Notes: generated by a model from the sequence alone, not told the origin. A stretch of DNA of 64,000 bases from Hirundichthys speculiger (GCA_018398805.1 JAGFBZ010000289.1:3055001-3119000); one strand, 5' to 3'. Shown: positions 23,941 to 36,009, counted from the first letter of the stretch. Made by a program: numbers and translations.

Positions 23941-24568
23941 TATGGAATACAACCCAATTCTAAAAAATGTTGGGACACTAACATTGTTTCCAATTTTGAA
24001 CAACCAATTGAAAGGCATGTTATTTGTGCTATTTTGTCCCATTTGTCCTGCCAACATGTCTTAAGGTGTGCTACAGCAGTGGTCCCGATCCAGGCCCCTT
24101 GAGGGCCACTGTACTGCATGTTTTGGATGTTGGCCTGATCCAACATACCAGACTAAAATGAATGGATCATTAATAGACTTAAGCAGACATTGTTGACAAG
24201 GTACTGTTGATGTGTGACAGGATTGTTGTTGTTGGATTTCTGGTTTTAAGATTCTCCACACATTCTTTGATTGGGTCAAGTCAGAACTGCAGGCAGGTCA
24301 GTTCAGAACCCCTCAGCCCTAATGAGTGCATTATCAACACTTCTTTTTTTGAGCACATCAAAGTTTTAAGTGGCATTTGTGGATGTAATTCCATGCTTCA
24401 GTCCTGAATAAATGTTTCCCATGGTAATCTATATATTTGTATTAGCTATAGATGACTGACAGTTCTTCATGCAGTGCTGTCTTGCTTGCTTCCCTTTTAT
24501 CCATAGAAACTCTTCCAGATTTTTTTGCATCTGCACCAACTTTTTAAAAAATGTATTTATTTTTTAAT
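23941..24568 (-). mobile_element. Decayed Tc1/mariner-like transposon
   Basis: The left end (ACAACCCAATTCTAAAAAAT, then GTTGGGACAC) matches the inverted terminus of a very common fish Tc1/mariner-type family. Downstream pieces match the antisense of its transposase gene: GTCTTAAGGTGTGC, ATTCTCCACACATTCT, GGCATTTGTGGATGTAA. Large deletions and a probable hAT insertion near 24076-24212 break it. No intact frame remains. Confidence 0.6.
24076..24212. mobile_element. Possible small hAT-type MITE inside the Tc1-like relic
   Basis: CAGTGGTCCCGATCC and GGCCCCTTGAGGGCC start a block that interrupts the Tc1-like sequence between CTTAAGGTGTGC and the following transposase piece. The flanking octamers TGCTACAG and TGTGACAG agree at only six of eight positions, and the right terminus is poor. 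Confidence 0.3.
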
Positions 24569-24581
24569 GTGTTGCTGTGTA

Positions 24582-24699
24582 CTGGCAACCTGTCCAGGGT
24601 GTACCCCTGCCTTTCGCCGAAGAGAGCTGGGATAGGCTCCAGCAGATCCCCGTGACCCTGCAGAGGATTAAGTGGGCGTAGATGATGGATGGATGGATG
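24582..24699 (+). repeat. 5'-truncated retroposed tail with 13-bp target duplication
   Basis: The 118-bp insert carries the tail block of the SINE/LINE-tail family (GGATAGGCTCCAGCAGATCC) and ends in GATG repeats. It is flanked by perfect copies of GTGTTGCTGTGTA (24569-24581 and 24700-24712). A 5'-truncated body, a simple-repeat 3' tail and a target duplication are the marks of LINE-driven retroposition. Confidence 0.8.
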
Positions 24700-24821
24700 G
24701 TGTTGCTGTGTAAATGCTGTAATTAACATATATTGGCTTATTTTTTAAAGCATAATGTATTAAATATTAATGCATTAATATATCTCTTAAGGATAGCTTT
24801 GTGCATTTGTGAGAGTGTATA

Positions 24822-25518
24822 CCGTATTGGCCCGAATATAGGACGATATTTTGTTCTAGAAATCATATTCTCAAAAATGGGGGTCGTCTTATAATCGAGG
24901 TCTAGACTTTTCTATTGTAGTTACACATCTGCGCTGCTAGATGGAGCCGCACCGAAGTAACCAGTAAGAATGGAGCATCACACTGAACACATGGAGCAGA
25001 TCTGATGATAAATGGAGAAACCATGTGACCTTGCTGAACAAAGGGGCTTGAAAGTTTTGTTGCTGTCCAGAATTTGTTTTCTAACAGACTTAAATGTTAA
25101 TATTGTTTTTGAAATTGAATATAGCTTGACTTTGATGGTTGTGCAGATATTGACATCAATAATGCAGTTATTGAACTATATGGTTGTTGCTTATTCACTA
25201 TGTCATAGTCTCAGAATTTAAGAGAATAAAGTTTATTAAATAGTACTATACCTTGATCTTAAATAACATGAAAACCTGACAAGTACCTTACCTTAAATAT
25301 GGTACCATACTTCCTAAAATAAAGATGAAATCATTAAAATGTATAACAATACAGCAGAATGTTATCTCTGGGTGATGTTTTCTATAACAATGGCACAATA
25401 AAAAGTTGCTTTATGAATAACCTTATTGTCTTCATCATATTTTTATTTTCCCAAAATGATATTTGAAAAATAGGGGTCGTCTTATAATCAGAGTCGTCCT
25501 ATATTCGGGCCAATACGG
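24822..25518. mobile_element. 697-bp MITE with 25-bp identical inverted repeats
   Basis: The two ends are exact inverted repeats for 25 bp, beginning CCGTATTGGCCCGAATATAG, with TA at both outer junctions (24820-24821 and 25519-25520). A second pair of inverted blocks, GGGGTCGTCTTATAATC, lies inside each end. TA targets and CCGTATT-type ends fit the pogo/mariner group. The interior encodes no recognisable transposase. The perfect ends suggest a fairly recent insertion. Confidence 0.8.
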
Positions 25519-25521
25519 TAA

Positions 25522-25830
25522 TTCAATGTACAGCACCAATTCAGTTATCTCAAGGCACTTTATAAAGAAGACAAGTCGAGTGCAATCCCAACAAAGACAA
25601 CCCAGTTCAGCTCAATTATATCGTAGCTCAGTCCAATTCATGTAAATAGAGTCCAGATTCAAAGTCTACCTAATGTCAATTTATTAAAACAGCCTTGCTA
25701 TAGAACCCAACAGATTGCATTAAACCTTCCACTTCGGTGTCATCCTCCATCCTGAGCCAGCATGAAGTGACAGTGGGAAGGGGAAAAAAATCCTAATAAA
25801 GAGTGTTAAAAAAAAAAAAAAACTCCAGTA
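25522..25830 (-). repeat. Dispersed LINE 3'-end repeat
   Basis: Blocks such as AGCACCAATTCAG, TCTCAAGGCACTTTATAAAG, AACCCAACAGATTGCATTAA and CATCCTGAGCCAGCATGAAG occur in the order typical of a very abundant teleost dispersed repeat, read here in reverse. A shorter plus-strand copy of the same 3' end lies at about 35670-35750. Confidence 0.55.
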
Positions 25831-26284
25831 GAATGAGAAAGGGCGGGTGTCTGCAGAGATTTGAGATGACATGAAAAGGGAGACCAGTGAACACAGGTAA
25901 GTCCAAGTTTATCCGCCTATAAGGACACAAAGAGAACAATGTTAAATTTTGAGTGACCAGTTATATAATGCACTTGCTTGAATGTTGAGCTCAAGCAATT
26001 GTCTAGAGATCAATAACCAGATTTATTGCTGCTTGTAGGAAACAAACCCTCCAGTGTTTAACAGTTCAGATTAAACAAGAGCTGAATGGAGACATGAAAT
26101 ACGACTTCACATACTAAGACGATGCTCACTGGAGAAATGGACAGTGTTCTTTTAATTCCAAATTCTACTCATCACAATGCTCATCAATACACCTCTAATT
26201 ATTACTGCTCTTTTTTATTTACCTTTTTTCATTAGTTTCCAAAATGCTTTGTTGTACCTTTTAATAATTTCACTGTGTTACTCT
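25831..26284. other. Spacer, nothing recognised
   Basis: AT-rich unique sequence between repeats. Confidence 0.35.
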
Positions 26285-27794
26285 AACACCCGGGGGCAGT
26301 TGCTTGGAATTCTGGGCCCCCTGAAAGAATATCGGTGTGGGCCCCTCCACCCCATTCATTGCCACCTTCAATTTTCTTGTTTTTCAGTGTTCTTGATGGT
26401 TCCTGATGTAATACATTCAATTTGTTTCCTTTTTTACGACGAATGACTTCGCAAGTCAGAGTATCATTATTACACCTCTGATTGCAAATACCTTTTCTTT
26501 TTATGACTTGCATTTTTTTTTTTTTAATAATTGCTAATCTGCCTATATTTTGGTATTATATAATTGAAATAGCCAAGGTGTTGATTAATGTCTTAGTCAC
26601 TGCCAGTGGTACAGCTGTTCACTAATTAAACCAAAACAGCCAACCAGTGTCTACATCACTCACTCACCATCAAAGGCATTCATTGGACTGCTGGGGGGAG
26701 CATCTGCTGTGGGGTCAAACTCAGATGAAGCAGCCACTGCTGATTCTGGCAGCAGCAGAGCATAAAGGTTTATTGTTCCATTATAAATATTGTAAACATT
26801 AAATGTTATGTTTCATGGAAAAACTAATGCAGAACTAATCTATTCTTGGACAAAATCTAAATGGGCTTCTTATTACCATAGCTCTAGGTGGACAGCTTCA
26901 CTTTCTCAGGCAAAAAAATATTTTTAAACCATTCAAAAGTCAGTGTAAACTGTCCAAAATTCTTAATAGTCTTTTTTACTTTGTTGTTGTGAGCTATTAT
27001 GGTGTCTTTTATTTTATATTGCTATGAAAACAAACAACAACAACATTTTTGAACATTTAACTTCTTGGTATTTAGGCAATTCAAATGTCCCACTAAAAAC
27101 ACATTTTACAAGACCACATTGAACACATCATGATAACGTGACTGACCTTCGTCAGATGCACATAATTATTGAGTAGAACTTGAATGCGTCATAATAGAAT
27201 TCAATGCAGCCTCTGAGTGGGCGCATATTGGAGCGCTGTCCGACAGTGATATGTGTGAAACACACAGTCACTGACTGTGAGCCACTAAATTAGTAACGTT
27301 CAGTTATAGCTACTCTAGGAACCGTTACTCTACAATGAACTAGCAACTTTTTTTATTTTTTTAAATAAATTGGTGACTCGTCCAGAGTGTAGCGTGGCCA
27401 GATGACAGTTAACGCAGGCTCCAGCCCACGCCCCGTCAAATGTAATGTTACAGACAGAAATGAATGAACAAGTAGCCTAATGTTTCAGCCTGCCCTCAGT
27501 AGTTTTACTCTCACCAGAAAAAAAAAGTTTTTAATGTCCTGGGCCCCTGCTCTGCTGCTCCTACTCCTGGCCTCCTTCTCAAGTCTTTTATGGTGTCCGG
27601 ACTTGTGTTTTTTGGGGGCCATCCTAACCCTGCTGGAGTTCGCTCACGCTCTGCTCACTTGAGGAAGAATAAACAGCGGTGTGGACCAAACCATTTTTTT
27701 AAAAAAGGGGCCAAAGGGGGTTATTGAAATTATTAAAATTAGAATATTGTATGACTTGTGGCTTTGTTTTAATTCGGAGTCATTTGTATGAATA

Positions 27795-29380
27795 TTCACT
27801 ACTCAAAAAATTGAAGGAACACTTTGTAATCAGAGTATAGCATCAAGTCAATTAAACTTCTGGGATATTGATTTGGTCAGGTAAGTAGCAGAGGGGGTTG
27901 TTAATCATTTTCAGCTGCTTTGGTGTTAATGAAATTAACAACAGGTGCACTAGAGGGGCAACAACAAGACAACTATCAAAACAGGAATGGTTTTACAGGT
28001 GGAGGCCACTGACATTTTTTTCTCCTCCTCATCTTTTCTGACTCTTTTTCACCAGTTTTGCATTTGGCTAGGGTCACTGTCACTGTTGTTAGCATGAGGC
28101 GATACCTGGACCCTACAGAGGTTGCACAGGCAGTCCAACTCCTCCAGGATGGCACATCAATACGTGCCACTGCCAGTAGGTTTGCTGTGTCTCCAAGCAC
28201 AATCTCAAGAGCATGGAGGAGATTCCAGGAGACAGGCAGTTACTCCAGGAGAGCTGGACAGGGCCGTAGAAGGTCTACAACCCATCAACAGGACCGGTAG
28301 CTGCTCCTTTGTGCAAGGAGGAGCAGGAGGAGCACTGCCAGAGTCCTACAAAATGACCTCCAGCAGGCCACTGGTATGAACGTCTCTGACCAAACAATCA
28401 GAAACAGACTTCATGAGGGTGGCCTGAGGGCCCGACGTCCTCTAGTGGGCCCTGTGCTCACTGTCCGGCACCGTGGAGCTCAATTGGCATTTGCCACAGA
28501 ACACCGGAATTGGCAAGTCCGCCACTGGCGCCCTGTGCTTTTCACAGATGAGAGCAGGTTCACCCTGAGCACATGTGAGAGACGTGAAAGGGTCTGGAGA
28601 AGCCGTGGAGAACGTTATGCTGCCTGTAACATCGTTCAGCATGACTGGTTTGGTGGTGGGTCAGTGATGGTCTGGGGAGGCATATCCATGGAGGGACGCA
28701 CAGACCTATACAGGCTAGACAACGGCACCCTGACTGCCATTAGGTATCGGGATGAAATCCTTGCACCCATTGTCAGACCCTATGCTGGTGCAGTCGGTCC
28801 TGGGTTCCTCCTGGTGCACGAAAATGCCCGGCCACCTGTGGCGAGAGTATGCAGGCAGTTCCTGGAGGATGAAGGAATTGATACCATTGATTGGCCCCCA
28901 CGCTCACCTGACCTAAATCCAATAGAACACCTCTGGGACATTATGTTTCCATCCATCCGACGCCGCCAGGTTGCACCTCAGACTGTCCAGGAGCTCAGTG
29001 ATGCCCTGGTCCAGATCTGGGAGGAGATACCACCAGGATGCCATCCGTCGTCTCATTAGGAGCATGCCCCGACGTTGTCAGGCATGCATACACGCACATG
29101 GGGGCCATACAAATTACTGAATACCATTTTGAGTTGCTGCAATGAAATTTCAGCAAAATGGACTAGCCTGCCGCATCATTTTCTCCCTGTAATTTTTGGG
29201 GTGTCTTTGAATACAGCCCTCTGTAGGTTGATTCATTTTCATTTCCATCAAATGATGTGGCATCCTTTTGTTCCTAACACATCACCCAGTCCATATCAGT
29301 ATAAATAAACAGAATGATTTTTTTTCCAATTGAGATCTATGTGTTTTCAAAGGGTTCCTTTAATTTTTTTGAGCAGTGTA
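27795..29380 (+). mobile_element. Near-complete Tc1-like transposon
   Basis: A 1586-bp element with terminal inverted repeats: left TTCACTACTCAAAAAATTGA, right complemented TACACTGCTCAAAAAAATTA. TA duplications lie at 27793-27794 and 29381-29382. The repeats enclose a transposase reading frame (28094-29120) with ~300 and ~260 bp flanks, the usual Tc1-like plan and size. The two ends have diverged at several positions, so the copy is not very recent. Confidence 0.88.
28094..29120 (+). pseudogene. Tc1-like transposase, disabled
   Basis: The frame opens at ATG 28094 (MRRYLDPTEVAQAVQLLQDG) with a paired helix-turn-helix DNA-binding region (residues ~10-55, ASRFAVSPSTISRAWRRF) and an RRRS basic stretch. 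The catalytic domain shows FTDESRF (first Asp), VMVWGGIS, and SPDLNPIEHLWD (final Glu). Three defects are visible. TAG at 28298-28300 stops the frame where neighbouring residues continue in the same frame. The second catalytic block reads HENAR, with GAA (28820-28822) in place of the expected Asp codon. One extra base in 29030-29035 shifts the last ~28 codons. Reading past these, the protein would end at TGA 29118-29120 with ~341 residues, normal for the family. It is therefore a dead copy, though its ends could still serve a transposase supplied in trans. Confidence 0.88.
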
Positions 29381-29490
29381 TATTAGTTCAGTGTATGCAT
29401 AATTCATTTTGTCATAAGAGGCTACTGGGGGCTGTGTGTGGGCCCTAGTGGGCTGTGGGCCCTTATAATTGTCATCCCATTTCCTCCCTA

Positions 29491-32400
29491 TACAACGGCG
29501 CTGCTAACACCACAGTTCCCTCTCAGTTATAACTACCAATCTGTTGTGTTTTAAGACTCGTGCTGCACAGATGGAATCTTTCTTTAGCCGTCTAAACACT
29601 CACAAAGTTATTTCCTCTAGCATAAAAAGTCAAAAGATTATCGGATCTGTGTCTCAGCTTTGCTCTGCGACGTGAGTTTTATCTGCTGATCCTTTCAGAG
29701 TAAAAAAAAAAAAAAAGAAATCTGGGCCAGAATTTAGCTAGGGTGAGTGACTGATGTAAGTTACATAACCACTACTGAAGTCTAGAGTTTTACACATCCC
29801 CTGCCTGGCGGTCGTCATAGCAACATGGATTTAGATAGATCCTAATATTGTCAATGATTTTACCATGCTGGGATGACAGTTTAAGTGTGTTTTTGTCTGC
29901 AGGATTGATGTTTCCCAAGTTTTCTCTGGTGCAACAGGTGGAAAGCAGCTTAACAAGACTACAGCTGGAAACCAGCACTATTCTTGTTGTTGATGAACAT
30001 TTCATATGAATATAATGTTCCTTTAATCCACTGTGAGATTTTTATGCTTATTCATGGTTGCTTAGTTTTCTTTTTTCAGTTTGTTAAATCAATAAGCTGC
30101 ATCTACTTATTTACACATGATATTTACGATTCCTTTACTCCTCATTGAAGACATTACTGTACATTAAGCCTAATATAGACATAACCTATATACAGGATAT
30201 TTAGGTAACTCACACTTGCACAAATAACATACACAGGGCTATGGATCTGGTTGCAAACCTACTACATGCATTTCATGGTGGACTATCCTTTCAGAGGCTT
30301 CAGTAAGATCCGAACGTGCTCTTGCCACAGGGAGTTTTCAAGAGAGTTTTAAAAGGTCATTCTTTACGAACAGATTGAAGGGAAGTGTGCTCTTTATCAG
30401 AGGGTCTGTGAGTCAGTGGATGAGCTCTGATGATCTCATAAGACCAAGAGCAAAATCGGCGTGAGATTACTCATATGTATTTTGTTATATTACTCTTTGT
30501 GGGTCATATCTCAGATTTGGTATTAAGATGTGGCTGAGACTCTGGGACAGATCCCACTGACCAGTGCACATGAACTTGTTCACATTAATCATGAGCAACA
30601 AACAGGTCTATTTTTAACTTTGTAATACTCGCTCTCAACTGGGTTCTTAAAAGCAAGATTTGTTGTGGCTTGAGAAGGTCTGACAGTGGAGCTTTGTATC
30701 ACACATGTTGTTTAAAAAGGACAAACACTTTGTGATGTTATTCACAGGTTTTCTAATGAGTGGTTCTGAAGCCCTTTTTTCTTTTCTTGTTTTTTTTTTT
30801 TGTTTGAGTTCTGTGTGACCCAGTTTCAGTAGGAGCTGACTCTGCCCAACCCGAACCAATCCAAAAAAATGTGGAAAAGTTAGTGGATGCAAGTTTATTC
30901 TTCCTTTTTGAGACAGTGACTTTGCAATTTCATACCCAAAATTCAGATTTAGGTCCTGCAACCAAACAAATGGTAAATTCTGTTCTAAGCATGTATCCGG
31001 ATGGCACAACTAGCCTAAGCAGGCATATCTGTCAACCCCTCTTTTTTATTTTTATTTTTTACATTTATTTATTTTTAAATGTTTCTTCTCTCTGCCCCAC
31101 TTTGGTTCGAAATACCTACACTCAAGGAGTCTCCTGCTACACGGGGCTGCTGTGGCTCTCTGATTTGCAGGCACACATTTATCTGTTTTTCAGCAGCTGT
31201 CTGCAGTCTTTTTGGGGCAGTTCCACAAATAAAAATACTGGTTACCATCATTCCTGTTTGTGCTGTTTTTCATCTCTTTACTTGGACAAAGAACAAAATG
31301 CACAAAGACCTTCTTTGCGAGGGAGGACGGAGGATGCATGGTATTATTTCCAGCACGTCTGTTGACAGGACCTATCAGCCTTGCATTGAATTTATTGTTC
31401 TCACCTAATCAACACCAAACATTATGCATTGCAATATTGCCAGGGTTGATAATGTCTACAAAAATTAGAAATGTAAATAAAAATTATATGCTAAAAGTAG
31501 AGTGATTATGAATAGATGAGATAATTAATATTTGTGTTTATCAGTCACAAATAATTCACTTAAAGTGGCAGTCAAACTTGGATCTTGATCACCGCTCTCA
31601 CCACCAGCTGCAGGCATCTTCAAGCAGCCAGCTAAATGCAACTTTGACTCCGTACAAGAAAAAAAAAAAAAATATATATAAGGAACCTAAAGGGTAACCA
31701 GCAAATCAAAAAAGTGCTACTGAAGAAGCATCAGTATGTGTCAAGCAGGGAATGAGATTGTGTTGGAAAATTGGATCAGAAAGATAACCACCACAATGCT
31801 GCTAGATTCTCTGAAGTGAATCCTTTGGGTGTTAAAACTCTTAAGCATTGAGGGATTTAAGTTGTATAATGTGGGATCAAACTAGACTTTGATGTCAATA
31901 TGCTTGTCTATAAATCTGCCGTTCCCTGGAATTTCTCCTTTTCAATGTTGGTGCTTTTTAAACTAATAAACAGACATTGTCAGGGAATTGGAGGCTTTCA
32001 GTGCCTTGTGTGTAATTCTTTCCTTCTACCCTGAATATTTTATTTGAGGAATAAGAATCAGAGTAAGCATGTTTTGCACACATGCTTCTTTAAGATTATT
32101 TTGGTTGTTCAAATATGTGACTTTCTGCCTATAATCAGGATCTGTCTGATCTAGATCCTGTGCTCCGCCAGTAAAACTACTCATCTCTGTGTGTTTACAT
32201 GTTTGCCGCCAAGGCTGAGCTACCGGCTCTGCACCACATGAAGAGAGAGATCTGTGAAAAGTCCCTGCAGAATTTCCTGTTTGTGGTGTTTCTGTTACAC
32301 TACCAACACATCGGCCCCCTCCGTATATGTCTAGCGCTTAACACAGTATGCGGCTGTCTGTCACGCACACTCATTATCTGTATTATTATGGGGATGTGTT

Positions 32401-33240
32401 TACATTCTGTGGATTTATGAGCGCCTGTGTTTTTACGCATTATATAGAAACTTCTGGATTTGCCCTGCACTTCAAATTAGTCTCTGGCTCTTTTTCTGCT
32501 ATTGGGAAATGGTGAATACAGTAACTGGATGCACATGTTATCATGACTGAGGGAAGGAGAGAGCAGGAATTTTTGCAGTTTTAAAGAGCCCCACTTTATT
32601 TTCTTTCTCCCACTACACATTTAGAGTTACTGATGCAAAAAAAAAGTGTAATCTTAATACGGATGAGCTGAAAATGAATGCACAACACCAAGCATCACAT
32701 TATCCGGGCACTGTGAGTTATCAACTAGAAACTGCAAAAGAGATTTGCAGCCAAACCTGGCAACCACAGCAAATAGTCAGTGCCAACTTTGCCAACAACA
32801 GAGATCAAACATTTTGTGCTGCAGTCTGAATAACAAATACAGGAAAGAACCTTTTTAACGAGGTAAAAACCAAAGTTGAAAGAGAGGAATTGAATTAAAC
32901 TTATATTTTGCTGAAGTTTTGGTTTTGCCACAGAAGTTGTAAAACATTCCAGGCAATGTCAGCTGGACACCACACTGAACTGTGCTTTTCCTCTATAAAT
33001 CTTCACCTGATCATTATGTGAGAATATATCCCACTTAGCATGCTTTCAGTCAGGCACTAAAAAAAAAAGGAAATGATTTCAATCATCAAATGGTTGGATT
33101 CCCCTTAAGATCTGAGCTTCAGTCAGAGTTAAACAGAAATAAAAATCTATCTGGTTAATTTAGTTAATCAGTAAGAATAAAAACAGAGAAACAGTAAAAG
33201 GTCTGAAGTAAACTTTGAAGGCAGATAGCCGGAAATGGAT
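29491..33240. other. Spacer, nothing recognised
   Basis: Mostly AT-rich unique sequence with poly-A/T runs (29700, 30790, 31660). The block 32130-32430 is dense, less AT-rich and repeat-free, but no gene structure was recognised in it. Confidence 0.35.
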
Positions 33241-33260
33241 TCTTAAAGTATCCTGCCAAA

Positions 33261-33761
33261 ATGGTGAGCCACTGTCACCTAACATCCATCAAGGACCACG
33301 CCTCCAGAACACATGGACACGTAATAGCATATCTGGAAAATAATAGCTATAACCTATGGATAACGAGCTATCCCAGATCCGGGGCAGATGAGGCAGAGAT
33401 CATTGGAGTCATTTTTAATCATATGATGCATGATACAGTATACACATGCAGCACGCCACCGGAAGGGAAAAAGCTCAGCTTTAATCCTGTAAAGACCATT
33501 TCCATCCAAATCACAACAGAATTCCACCACCGAGCGGCTGTGCGAACGCATCGTAAAAAGATGAAAATAAGAACGTGCCAAGGAAAACCAGAATTCATGA
33601 CCAGGTGCAACGTGCTGCAAACACTACCAGTCTTATCAGGACAAGCAGTTGAAGAACATTTTCATTTTCTACTCTTATTTCATTCACATGATACCAAGTC
33701 AGTTTCTGTCTTTCTCGTGGATTTGATTACGCGGCCACTGAGCGTGCTCCGTGAACAATGA
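33261..33761 (+). other. 166-codon open frame of unknown status
   Basis: An uninterrupted frame from ATG 33261, long for this AT-rich spacer. The product has no signal peptide, membrane segment or motif that I recognise, is rich in His and Thr, and no splice partners or promoter are evident. Chance is the simplest explanation; an unrecognised lineage-specific gene or non-coding transcript cannot be excluded. Confidence 0.15.
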
Positions 33762-35280
33762 CCGCTCTGTTTCTACACGCTTGTTCATGTATGTGCATGT
33801 AACTATCATGGACAAAAGCGGTTTGGCTGATTGGCAGAAAGAAGGACGTCAGCAAAGCAGTTTAAGGATGTTTTCTTTTATAGTCCTCCAACCTCCACAG
33901 AATCTCACTTATTAATGTTATTTATAATTGGAATACAAAAGATTTTGACCAATAAAATGAGATGTATATCTTGAAAATGTTACCTGCTTCAACAACGTAT
34001 AATGGCTTTACTTTATAGCTGCTCCCATATAGTTGGTATTACATATCCAAAGAGTTTGTGTTTGTGAAGTATAAACGATGCATTTGCAATGCCACGCTCA
34101 ATTTCAATACTTTCTTTTTAATTTACCTGGATTGAATGACATTCTTTTTCTAACATTTGATTGTATAATTGAGAATAAATATACAGTATATTTTACGCTG
34201 AATGAATGCTGAAAGCATCTGCTTTCTTGTCTTTAAGTTATTGTATTGTAAAGTTCGCTCAGGATTATTTGACATTTCTTTATTTATATTTATTGTTGTG
34301 AGCAAAGAAAAAAAGGGAGACACATTCAACCTTTGAAAAATATGAGGTTAAAAAAAATAAAAGTAAGCCACAAAGGCCATGATGCAACCCAGAAATGTTT
34401 TTGCCAAATCTCCTCTCTTTATTCTTAATCTCTTCATTACTGTTACTCTTTAACTCACCACCGTTTTTTTTTAACTTTCATTTCTCTCTCTCTCTTTTTT
34501 TAATCTGCTTCCATGTTTTTGAGAAACATTGTGCTTTGAAGTGTAAAAGAAAGAGAGGTCGAGAGATGACAGGGAGAAGTCTCCATTTCTTCATTAGACT
34601 GCTTTGTCTCACAGCAGATGCATATGGGTTTGGTCACAGTCTCACACACACACACACAACACACACACAGAGTGAGAGTTAGTCAGTATACATGTTGCCA
34701 GAAGTCATGAACAGAGCATCGGATGTGATGTGATTATGACTGGATCAGGATAAATCCTGCACGTACGTGTGCACATGCTCATACTGTGGATCTGTGTGTT
34801 TACTGTCTGTGTGTTTGCTGAGCCATGTGTAAAGGTCCACAAGCTTGTGAAAGATTGCACTAATCCCTATAAGGAATTACTTTAACTTTAGTTTTCATTT
34901 TACCAACTCTTCTTTCTTTCAACCTTGTCTCTGCACTAAACCTCTTTACGTGTCCCTCTCCCACTTCTTGGTCATTCGATTACAACTCGTGCAAATCCGC
35001 TTCACTTCTCAATGGCTTGTCAGCATCAGATCTCAGGATCTCTGTGAGCTCAGGTTGCAAAATCCCCCGTCCCACCTAATGACTGGAAACAGCATATCAC
35101 CCTTATCCATAAAGCCACAGACCAGGAGAAGTCCTTCAAATGTGATCTGACACTGCATCGAACCGCTGATAAGGAATCAATATCTGCTATGTTTTGTCCT
35201 TCTCACAGTCGCTCTGCTTCTCTCCCTTCCCAAGGCAACTTGGTTTGATATTGGTGGTTATCATAAGTCAAAAGAAATAT
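33762..35280. other. Spacer, nothing recognised
   Basis: AT-rich sequence with a CA tract at about 34643-34670 and a CT/T-rich stretch near 34483-34502. Confidence 0.4.
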
Positions 35281-35285
35281 GATCA

Positions 35286-35538
35286 TGTGGGTTTCCTCCG
35301 GTCACTCCAGCTTCCTCCCACAGTCCAAAGACATGCATGTCAGGTTGATTGGTGGTTCCAAATTGCCCGTAGGAGTGATTGTGAGTGTGCATGGTTGTTT
35401 GTCTATGTGTGGCCCTGCGATGGACTGGCGACCTGTCCAGGGTGTATCCTTTCGCCCGAGGAGAACTGGGATAGGCTCCAGCAGATCCCCGTGACCCTAC
35501 AGAGGAATAAACGGGCATAGATAATTGATGGATGGATG
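35286..35538 (+). repeat. SINE/LINE-tail interspersed repeat, 5'-truncated
   Basis: Begins with GTGGGTTTCCTCCGGTCACT, passes CAGTCCAAAGACATGCATGT, GCGATGGACTGGCGACCTGT and GGGATAGGCTCCAGCAGATC, and ends in GATGGATG. It lacks the tRNA-like head seen at 48671. The tail sequence is almost the same as that of the copy at 24582. Confidence 0.7.
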
Positions 35539-35669
35539 AAATATATGCTCTGTCATTGTTTGGCTTAAAGGTTTTTCAAGTGCGAGGGTAGTTTTTTTCC
35601 ATTTTTTACTTGCCATAGTTTCTTTAATTCAGATTTAATAATATTAGGTTATAGTTAATAATATTTGCT

Positions 35670-35750
35670 CTGGGTCTCTGAAAAGCACCTAGAGACCGTG
35701 TGTATTGTAATAGACGCTAGACAAATAAAGTTGAATTGAACTGAATATAA
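35670..35750 (+). repeat. Dispersed LINE 3' end
   Basis: AAAAGCACCTAGAGACCGTG, then GACGCTAGACAAATAAAGTT and a GAATTGAACTGAA tail. This is the 3' end of the same teleost family seen in reverse at 25522-25830. Confidence 0.5.
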
Positions 35751-35838
35751 ACTGCATGTAATAACATTTTTCTTGTTCATTTTTCCCAGTTTCAGAAGAT
35801 TCGGTCCAAGCGTTACTTCTTATTCAAGACGGCATTTT

Positions 35839-36009
35839 TTTTTTAAGCCTTTATTGATAGTGGAGAAAGACAGGAAGGGGGCAGAGAGAACAGGGAAGAC
35901 ACACGGCCAAGGGCCAACAAGCCGGGAGTCGAACTCGCGACCAGCCGCACGAGGACTGTAGCCTCTGTACATGGGCTGCCTGCCCTAACCACTGCGCTAC
36001 CGGGGCGGC
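35839..36009 (-). mobile_element. tRNA-derived SINE with target duplication
   Basis: On the minus strand the element begins GGCCGCCCCGGTAGCGCAGT, carries an A-box-like TAGCGCAGTGGTTAGG and a B-box-like GCGAGTTCGACTC, and ends in an A-rich tail. It is flanked by 14-bp direct repeats differing at one base: CAAGACGGCATTTT (35825-35838) and CAAGACAGCATTTT (36010-36023). Promoter boxes, A tail and target duplication all fit a RNA polymerase III SINE moved by a LINE. Confidence 0.85.

Larger units (their letters stand above)
26285..29490. repeat. Possible composite repeat that received the Tc1-like insertion
   Basis: GC-rich edges with GGGCCC motifs (26288-26350 and 29425-29480) bracket AT-rich sequence and the Tc1-like element. 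The edges look weakly inverted (GGGCAGTTGCTTGGAATTCT versus a complemented right edge beginning GGGATGACAATTATAAGG). A degenerate copy of the SINE/LINE-tail motif (GTCCAGAGTGTAG) lies at about 27363-27450. I cannot name the outer element. Confidence 0.25.

Noticed and set aside
28122..28379. 85-codon frame overlapping the Tc1-like transposase
   Set aside because: It is the wrong frame of the transposase; the true frame continues in phase on both sides of the TAG at 28298.
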